Positions 60,801-64,000 of a stretch of DNA of 64,000 bases are shown here, piece by piece. This DNA is from Paraburkholderia domus (GTDB lineage Bacteria; Pseudomonadota; Gammaproteobacteria; Burkholderiales; Burkholderiaceae). The notes beneath the pieces were generated by a model. That model had not been told where the DNA came from. It saw nothing but the letters and a program-made list of their open reading frames with translations, and did no database searches. The stretch is taken from the NCBI RefSeq assembly GCF_905220705.1, contig NZ_CAJNAT010000026.1, forward strand, positions 52,034 through 116,033, written 5' to 3'. The position numbers and the translations under genes were made by a program. Each line of letters begins with the position of its first letter. Within the stretch, counting starts at the first letter, position 1.

Positions 60801-63727
60801 GTGCCCGCGCATAGCACCCTGCCACCGCCGTCGCCACCTTCTGGACCGAGGTCGATCAGCCAGTCGGCCGCACGGATCACGTCGAGATTGTGTTCGATCA
60901 CGATCAGCGAATGGCCGCTCGCCAGCAGTTTGCCAAACGCCTGCATAAGCTTGGCAATGTCGTCGAAATGCAGGCCGGTGGTCGGCTCGTCGAACATGAA
61001 CAGGCGTTTTGCGACCGGTTGCTTCGCACTACGCGCGGTGCGCGCCTGCGCCGATTCCGCGAGGAAACCCGCGAGCTTGAGCCGCTGCGCTTCGCCGCCG
61101 GATAGCGTGGGCACCGGCTGGCCAAGCTTCACATATTCGAGACCCACGTCGACAATCGGCTGCAGCACGCGCAATACTTCGGCATCCTTGGCAAAGTAGG
61201 TAGTGGCTTCGCTTACCGTTAATTCCAGCACGTCGGCAATGCTCAAGGCACGCGCCGGCTCGCCGCGCTCGATTTTCACTTCGAGTAGTTCTGCGCGATA
61301 GCGGCGCCCATCGCAATCCGGGCAGCGCAGGTAGACGTCGCTCAGAAACTGCATTTCGATATGTTCGAAGCCCGAGCCGCCACAGGTCGGGCAGCGCCCG
61401 TCGCCGGAGTTGAAGCTGAACATGCCGGGGCCGTAACCGCGTTGCTGCGCGAGCGGCGCCTTGGCGAAGAGCTTGCGGATTTCGTCGAATGCGCCGACAT
61501 AGCTGGCCGGATTCGAGCGTGCGGTCTTGCCGATCGGCGACTGGTCGACGAATACCACGTCAGTCACCTGGTCGGCGCCCGTCAAACTCCTGAATGCGCC
61601 GGGCGATTCGGTGGCAAGACCGAAGTGTCGCGCCATGGCCGGATACAAAACGTCCTGAAGCAAGGTGGACTTGCCTGAGCCCGACACGCCCGTCACGCAG
61701 ACGAGCCGCTGCAGCGGAATCTCGACGGTAACGTCGCGCAGATTATGTTCCGTTGCGCCTTCGAGCGCGATGCGTGGCGTACTGTCGTCCACCGGACGCT
61801 GCGACCAGTGCGCCGCGTCCGCCACATGCCGGCGACCACCCAGGTATTCACCGGTTAGCGTGCCGGACGAGCGGATCGCCTCAGGCGCGCCGTCGTAAAT
61901 GATCGAGCCGCCGCGTTCGCCGGGCCCCGGGCCCATGTCGATCAGACGATCTGCCGCGAGCATCACCGAGGGATCGTGTTCGACCACCACCAGCGTGTTG
62001 CCCGCGTCGCGCAGCCGATGCATGGCTTCGACGATCCGGTTCAGATCGCGCGGGTGCAGGCCGATACTCGGCTCGTCGAGTACGAACAGGGTTTTGGTCA
62101 GCGAGGTGCCGAGTGCCGTGGTCAGATTGATCCGCTGCACCTCGCCGCCCGACAGCGTGCGGCTTTGCCGGTCGAGCGTCAGATACCCGAGGCCGACGTC
62201 ACACAGATATTTGAGGCGCGTGCGTACTTCGGCGAGCAACAGCTTGAGTGCGTCGTCGAGCAATGCGCTCGGCAGGCTGATCTCGTCGAAGAAACGCCGG
62301 ATGCGCTCGATCGGCATCAGCATCAGATCGTGCACGGTCAAACCCGGCAAGGACTCCAGTTGCGCGCGCGTCCACTCGACGCCGCGCGGCATGAAACGCT
62401 TCTCAGGCGCCAACCCCTCGTCCGCATTCTGCTTGCTGCCGAGGCGCCATAACAGCGATTCCGTTTTCAGACGCGCGCCGCCACAGGTTTCGCAAGGCGT
62501 ATAGCTGCGGTACTTCGACAGCAGCACGCGAATGTGCATCTTGTACGCTTTCGATTCGAGATATTCGAAGAAGCGTTTGACGCCGTACCAATGGCTTTGC
62601 CACTTGCCGTTCCAGTCCGGCGAACCGTTGATGACCCAGTCGCGCTCGGCGTCCGTCAGCTCGCCCCAAGGCGTGCCGCGGCGGATGTCGGCTTTCGCCG
62701 CATAGCGCATCAGGTCGTCCTGGCACTCCTTCCAGGCGGGCGTTTGCATCGGCTTGATCGCGCCGTCGCTCAGCGTCTTGCGCGCGTCGGGAATCACCAG
62801 GCCGAGGTCGACGCCAATCACGCGGCCAAAACCCCGGCAGACTTCGCATGCGCCATAAGCCGAGTTGAACGAGAACAGCGCCGGCTGCGGATCCGCATAG
62901 CGCAGGTCGCTCTCGGGGCTGTGCAGGCCGGTAGAGAAACGCCAGATTTGTGGCTCAGGCTCTTTCGCCTCCGGCGCGTCTGGCGCTACAGGCAGCACAT
63001 AGATGTTGACGCGGCCACCACCCCGTTTGAGCGACGCCTCGATAGCTTCGACCACACGTTGCTTGTCGACCGCGCGCAAGCGGAAGCGGTCGGCCACCAC
63101 ATCGAGCAGCTTGCGCTTGCCGGTGGGTGAATCAACTTCGCGCTGCGCCTGCACACGCGTGTAACCGCTCGCGGAAAGCCATTGCTCCACTTCCTGTTCG
63201 GACGCCGTTTCCGGCAACTCAACCGGAAACGTGACGACCAGCCGCGGATCATGCTCCGCGGTGCGCTCGAGCAGCTCGGCGTAGATCGTTTCAGGCGTGT
63301 CGTGGCGCACTTGCAGCGCGGTTTTGCGGTCGAACAGTTCGGCCGCGCGTGCGTAGAGGAGCTTCAGGTGATCATTGAGCTCCGTCATGGTGCCGACGGT
63401 GGAGCGCGAACTGCGCACCGGATTGGTCTGGTCGATCGCGATGGCGGGCGGTACGCCGTCGACCCGGTCGACTTGCGGCCGGTCCATGCGGTCGAGAAAC
63501 TGCCGGGCGTAGGCGCTGAAGGTTTCAACGTAGCGCCGCTGCCCTTCCGCGTACAGCGTGTCGAACACGAGGCTCGATTTGCCGGAACCGGATGGGCCGG
63601 TGACGACTGTCATTTCGCCGGTTCGTACGTCGAGATCGACGTTCTTCAGATTGTGCTGACGCGCGCCGCGAATGCGGATGATTCCATTAGATGCCAATTT
63701 ATCCGACCGTCTGAATGAGTGGGCCAC
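57812..63727 (-). CDS. uvrA: UvrA tandem-fusion excinuclease subunit
   Basis: 1971 residues, about twice the usual UvrA length: two UvrA-like halves (about 1-1000 and 1030-1971) fused head to tail, giving four ABC ATPase modules. Each has its own Walker A (G-P/V-S-G-S-G-K-S/T) and LSGGE signature (LSGGEVQR, then LSGGEAQR three times). UvrA finds DNA lesions and loads UvrB. The second zinc module is intact in both halves (CPTC/CPDC, CPAC/CDVC). The first is intact in half two (CPVC/CTTC), but half one keeps only CEVC. The start is GTG at 63727; a TTG ten codons in is possible. A LexA-like box lies upstream. Confidence 0.92.
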   Translation of the reverse strand: MAHSFRRSDKLASNGIIRIRGARQHNLKNVDLDVRTGEMTVVTGPSGSGKSSLVFDTLYAEGQRRYVETFSAYARQFLDRMDRPQVDRVDGVPPAIAIDQTNPVRSSRSTVGTMTELNDHLKLLYARAAELFDRKTALQVRHDTPETIYAELLERTAEHDPRLVVTFPVELPETASEQEVEQWLSASGYTRVQAQREVDSPTGKRKLLDVVADRFRLRAVDKQRVVEAIEASLKRGGGRVNIYVLPVAPDAPEAKEPEPQIWRFSTGLHSPESDLRYADPQPALFSFNSAYGACEVCRGFGRVIGVDLGLVIPDARKTLSDGAIKPMQTPAWKECQDDLMRYAAKADIRRGTPWGELTDAERDWVINGSPDWNGKWQSHWYGVKRFFEYLESKAYKMHIRVLLSKYRSYTPCETCGGARLKTESLLWRLGSKQNADEGLAPEKRFMPRGVEWTRAQLESLPGLTVHDLMLMPIERIRRFFDEISLPSALLDDALKLLLAEVRTRLKYLCDVGLGYLTLDRQSRTLSGGEVQRINLTTALGTSLTKTLFVLDEPSIGLHPRDLNRIVEAMHRLRDAGNTLVVVEHDPSVMLAADRLIDMGPGPGERGGSIIYDGAPEAIRSSGTLTGEYLGGRRHVADAAHWSQRPVDDSTPRIALEGATEHNLRDVTVEIPLQRLVCVTGVSGSGKSTLLQDVLYPAMARHFGLATESPGAFRSLTGADQVTDVVFVDQSPIGKTARSNPASYVGAFDEIRKLFAKAPLAQQRGYGPGMFSFNSGDGRCPTCGGSGFEHIEMQFLSDVYLRCPDCDGRRYRAELLEVKIERGEPARALSIADVLELTVSEATTYFAKDAEVLRVLQPIVDVGLEYVKLGQPVPTLSGGEAQRLKLAGFLAESAQARTARSAKQPVAKRLFMFDEPTTGLHFDDIAKLMQAFGKLLASGHSLIVIEHNLDVIRAADWLIDLGPEGGDGGGRVLCAGTPEAVKLCPESHTGEALLQYDRAMNAAADPASQGIPLQKALSAARARRAIEGEDVVRIVNAREHNLKALDVDIPHGKFNVITGVSGSGKSTLAFDILFHEGQRRYLESLNAYARSIVQPAGRPEVDAVYGIPPTVAIEQRLSRGGRKSTVATTSEVWHFLRLLYVKLGLQHCIHDGTPVTSQSVESIAAQLLRDHKGQHVGFLAPLVVNRKGVYTDLAKWAKARGNTHLRVDGEFVPVDPWPKLDRFREHTIELPVTDLVVSPDNEAALRHALDQTLEIGKGVMHLLAPLDGLHDAISGGRPTAKLGTVKVLSTKRACPVCGTSYPELDPRMFSYNSKHGWCTTCVGTGLALTREQRAAYDDTVIVDDNRGREQSLPSEEQEPEGLVDEPCADCAGTRLNPTARAVTFGEQAIVDVAQWTVSDTRAWIDTLEMTGRDAEIARDVVSEIGSRLQFLEEVGLGYLSLDRAAPSLSGGEAQRIRLAAQLGSNLQGVCYVLDEPTIGLHPRDNQILLNALRKLGEKGNTLVVVEHDEDTIRRADHIIDIGPGAGKRGGTLVAQGSVADLSAQPDSLTGQFLAHPIVHPLQPRREVVAPAKRATAVPENWLTVHGGKLHNLQNVTVGIPLSRLVAVTGVSGSGKSTLARDVLMANLLDAVGRSVLSSPATRRARAAAETQPAANRRSSVLARTAPRAPLNVTHAWQGCDSITGWETIDRVLEVDQTPIGKTPRSCPATYIGVWDAIRKLFAGTLEARARGYTASRFSFNTGEGRCPACEGQGVRTIGMSFLPDVKVPCDVCHGQRFNPETLAVTWRGKNIGDVLTMEIDEAVEFFAPISNIAHPLQLMKDVGLGYLTLGQPSPTLSGGEAQRIKLVTELSKVRDDITRRGQKPPHTLYVLDEPTVGLHMADVAKLIRVLHRLADGGHSVVVIEHDLDVIAEADWIIDLGPEGGVGGGTIVAATDPEGLTRVAASHTGAALRSVLARTPNDTAVTASEGTNG

Positions 63728-63816
63728 CTCTCACGGACGCCTCGCGACCGCGCAAGTTCAGTGCAACGGGGCAGGCGGGACGGCACGCCAAAAGCCCGGG
63801 TTGCAGCGGGATACTA

Positions 63817-63836
63817 TACTGTATATTTATACAGGT
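63817..63836. promoter_or_regulatory. LexA (SOS) box upstream of uvrA
   Basis: CTGT (63819-63822), eight A/T bases and ACAG (63831-63834) match the CTGT-N8-ACAG LexA consensus exactly, 92 bp upstream of the uvrA start. A gene reading right beyond the window could share it. GCGACCT/AGGTCGC (63836-63851) forms a stem beside it. The last 160 bp of the window show no gene. Confidence 0.75.
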
Positions 63837-64000
63837 GCGACCTGAAGGTCGCTATCGCAACTGTCTTGCCGATAGTAATTGGACAAGACCTGCTGTTCTG
63901 CCAGCAGTAGCCTACTCGATCGTGCGTCGCTGGTAACAGCGGGGTGCGAAGCATCGAGGACACCAACTGGGGCCGAAAGGCCAGGCCTGAGCCGCGAGGC

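Noticed and set aside
58961..60814. 617-codon plus-strand open frame opposite uvrA
   Set aside because: Shadow of the highly GC3-biased uvrA gene; no motif or start signal.

Overview
The window is GC-rich proteobacterial chromosome. Gene content points to a Burkholderiaceae member, most likely Paraburkholderia or Burkholderia: two Burkholderia-type porins, DUF4148/DUF2844/DUF3443 exported proteins, a long-form LeuA, a double-length UvrA and many LysR regulators. No rRNA, tRNA, CRISPR, phage or transposase gene was seen. Family names come from reading the translations, without database searches.

Layout. 1-3 kb: the 3' end of an EamA transporter, a candidate sigma54-driven small RNA, a 51-residue membrane protein and bamC. 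3-10.5 kb: a DUF2844/DUF3443 pair, an HMW1C-like cytoplasmic N-glycosyltransferase whose 3' end runs into a 24-copy heptamer array, two small exported proteins, a CadD-like transporter and a methyltransferase-like lipoprotein. 10.6-12.6 kb: leuA behind a leucine-rich leader peptide with attenuator-like pairings. 12.6-20.2 kb: a dispersed structured repeat, LysR regulators, a DUF1328 protein, GNAT, a divergent LysR/EamA pair, rmlC and a GlxA-type regulator. 20.2-28.0 kb: a LysR gene, a response regulator without a kinase, and a complete RND efflux triad. 28-32.3 kb: two porins, three tiny exported proteins, and two further repeat copies forming a large inverted repeat. 32.3-35.2 kb: response regulator, histidine kinase and a second, atypical regulator.

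From 56.8 kb down to 35.9 kb all genes lie on the minus strand: tonB-exbB-exbD-exbD-TPR protein, an XRE-cupin regulator, a TonB-dependent receptor, then a tightly packed run yejA-yejB-yejE-yejF-tldD-like-tldE-like-GNAT-GNAT-RND permease. Read together, this suggests a peptide route: outer-membrane entry powered by TonB, inner-membrane import by YejABEF, proteolysis by TldD/TldE, N-acylation by the GNATs, and possibly export by the (here frameshifted) RND pump. This is the best candidate for an undescribed system in the window.

57.8-63.7 kb is a 1971-codon tandem UvrA fusion with four ABC modules and a LexA-type box about 90 bp upstream.
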